Shown here piece by piece: positions 63,361 through 64,000 of a stretch of 64,000 nt of DNA. Below the pieces are notes generated by a model. The model was given only the letters and a program-made list of their open reading frames with translations, was not told the origin of the DNA and did not search any database. Origin of the DNA: Rhipicephalus microplus (lineage: Eukaryota; Arthropoda; Arachnida; Ixodida; Ixodidae); assembly GCF_043290135.1 (NCBI RefSeq), contig NW_027464602.1, forward strand, positions 1,426,001-1,490,000. Reading direction: 5' to 3'. Numbering within the stretch: the stretch's first letter is position 1; each line of letters begins with the position of its first letter. The translations under genes and the position numbers were made by a program.

Positions 63361-64000
63361 ACCTCCAACCTTTCGGTTAACAGCCGATCGCGTAAGCCAA
63401 TTGCGCCACGAAGACAGTCCTGCTCCGCTCTCACCACTGTCAAAACATTTATTCAGAGCTATCACCCCAAAGAAAAAAAGCGCCGCACCACCACTGGGAG
63501 GGCTCGAAACTCCAACCTTTCGGGTAACAGCCGATCGCGCTAGCCCATTGCGCCACGGAGACAGTCCTGCTCCACTCTCACCACCATCAGAACATATCTT
63601 CAAAGCTATCAGCGCAAAGAAAAAAGCAACACACCACTCCCGGGAGGGTTCGAACCTCCAACCTTTCGGTTAACAGCCGATCGCGCTAGCCAGTTGCGCC
63701 ACGGAGACAGTCCTGCTTTACTCTCACCATCATCAGAACATATCTTCAAAGCTATCAGCCCAAAAAAAAGCGCCATACCACCACCGGGTGTGCTCGAACC
63801 TCCGACCTTTTGGTTAGCAGCCGATCGCGCTAGCCAATTGCGTCACGGAGACAGTCCTGCTCTACTCTCACCACCATCAGAACATATCTTCAAAGCTATC
63901 AGCCCCCAGAAAAAAAGCGCCGCACCACCACCGGGTGGGCTCGAACCTCTAACTTTTCGGTTAACAGCCGATCGCGCTAGCCAATTGCGTCACAGAGACA

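Larger units (their letters stand above)
15400..64000 (-). repeat. tRNA-Asn-derived 147-bp satellite array, right arm
   Basis: The same head-to-tail array resumes directly after the inserted retroelement and runs to the window end, about 330 units, all in the same orientation. I saw no further insertion, inversion or unique sequence. Differences from the left arm lie in the order of unit variants, which forms higher-order blocks. A typical unit contains the palindromic hexamers GTTAAC (anticodon loop), CGATCG, GCTAGC and CAATTG, so the period is visible by eye. The right boundary of the array lies outside the window. Confidence 0.97.

Noticed and set aside
1..64000. Hundreds of ORFs of 60-290 codons on both strands
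   Set aside because: All translate the same tRNA-like repeat and spacer in different frames, coexist on both strands at the same positions, and remain open only because most units are a multiple of 3 bp. No codon-level constraint or distinct domain is visible.
1..64000. CRISPR-like or bacterial repeat array
   Set aside because: The repeat is about 147 bp with no unique spacers, and each unit is a eukaryotic-type tRNA gene with Pol III signals; no cas-like genes are present.
1..64000. Dispersed tRNA-derived SINE family
   Set aside because: The T run follows the tRNA head directly, there is no SINE body or A-rich tail, and copies are strictly head-to-tail without target-site duplications.
1..64000. 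Functional tRNA-Asn gene cluster
   Set aside because: The A27-A43 mismatch in every unit inspected and decayed acceptor 3' strands argue against normal tRNAs, though some units may still be transcribed. Kept as tRNA-like features with reduced confidence.
1..64000. CAC/CCA-rich stretches (caccaccaccgg) as a microsatellite
   Set aside because: They are short, fixed parts of each unit (tail and spacer) and only occasionally expand, as in the accagc insertion.
1..64000. Array as an assembly duplication artefact
   Set aside because: Blocks carry distinct private variants and different unit numbers, and one copy has a unique insertion with an empty counterpart, which simple assembly duplication would not produce. 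Exact copy number still depends on long-read support.

Overview
This is a eukaryotic satellite window, not a gene-dense region. Apart from one insertion of about 0.65 kb, all 64 kb is a single head-to-tail array of a unit of about 147 bp (observed spacing 145-150), repeated roughly 430 times (estimated from the period). Each unit, read on the minus strand, is a recognisable tRNA-Asn(GUU)-like gene of 73-76 nt. It has an internal Pol III A box (TGGCGCAATTGG) and B box (GGTTCGAGCCC), a GTT anticodon loop, and about 14 nt downstream a run of T residues of the kind that terminates Pol III. A spacer of about 55 bp leads into the next tRNA-like head. The tRNA bodies match the canonical metazoan tRNA-Asn closely, but the 3' half of the acceptor stem has decayed and position 27 is A (A27-A43 mismatch) in every unit inspected. 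They look like an amplified family of tRNA pseudogenes or Pol III cassettes rather than a bank of normal tRNA-Asn genes. LAYOUT: 1-14750 is array. 14751-15399 is a 5'-truncated Penelope-like retroelement on the minus strand carrying the C-terminal GIY-YIG endonuclease domain; it sits inside one tRNA-like unit and is flanked by a perfect 10-bp target-site duplication. 15400-64000 is array again. Above the 147-bp level the array has a nested higher-order structure. A family of 3.8, 4.1, 5.7 and at least 5.2 kb blocks follows one another from 27.2 to 46.1 kb. Local tandem duplications of about 1.04 kb (23-25 kb), 1.63 kb (46.3-49.4 kb) and 1.76 kb (59-61.5 kb) are present. Longer-range paralogous stretches include 1-4.3 kb against 8-13.2 kb and 55.3-57.8 kb against 60.9-63.4 kb. 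Paralogs differ mainly by whole-unit gains and losses, as expected from unequal exchange. A more divergent patch lies at about 49.4-51.9 kb. ORGANISM: a metazoan, probably an arthropod and perhaps a tick. The basis is the style of the Penelope-like GIY-YIG fragment, which resembles the abundant tick family as I know it; this is inference, not a search result. CODING: no host protein gene is supported. The many long open frames on both strands are by-products of a repeat whose usual length (147 = 3 x 49) keeps reading frames open across units. HOW THE PARTS FIT: the conserved elements are those needed to start (A and B boxes) and stop (T run) Pol III transcription, all in one orientation. The part needed for a stable, chargeable tRNA (acceptor stem) has been lost. 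The array could therefore be a mass source of short Pol III RNAs, a TFIIIC-binding chromatin element, or inert satellite.
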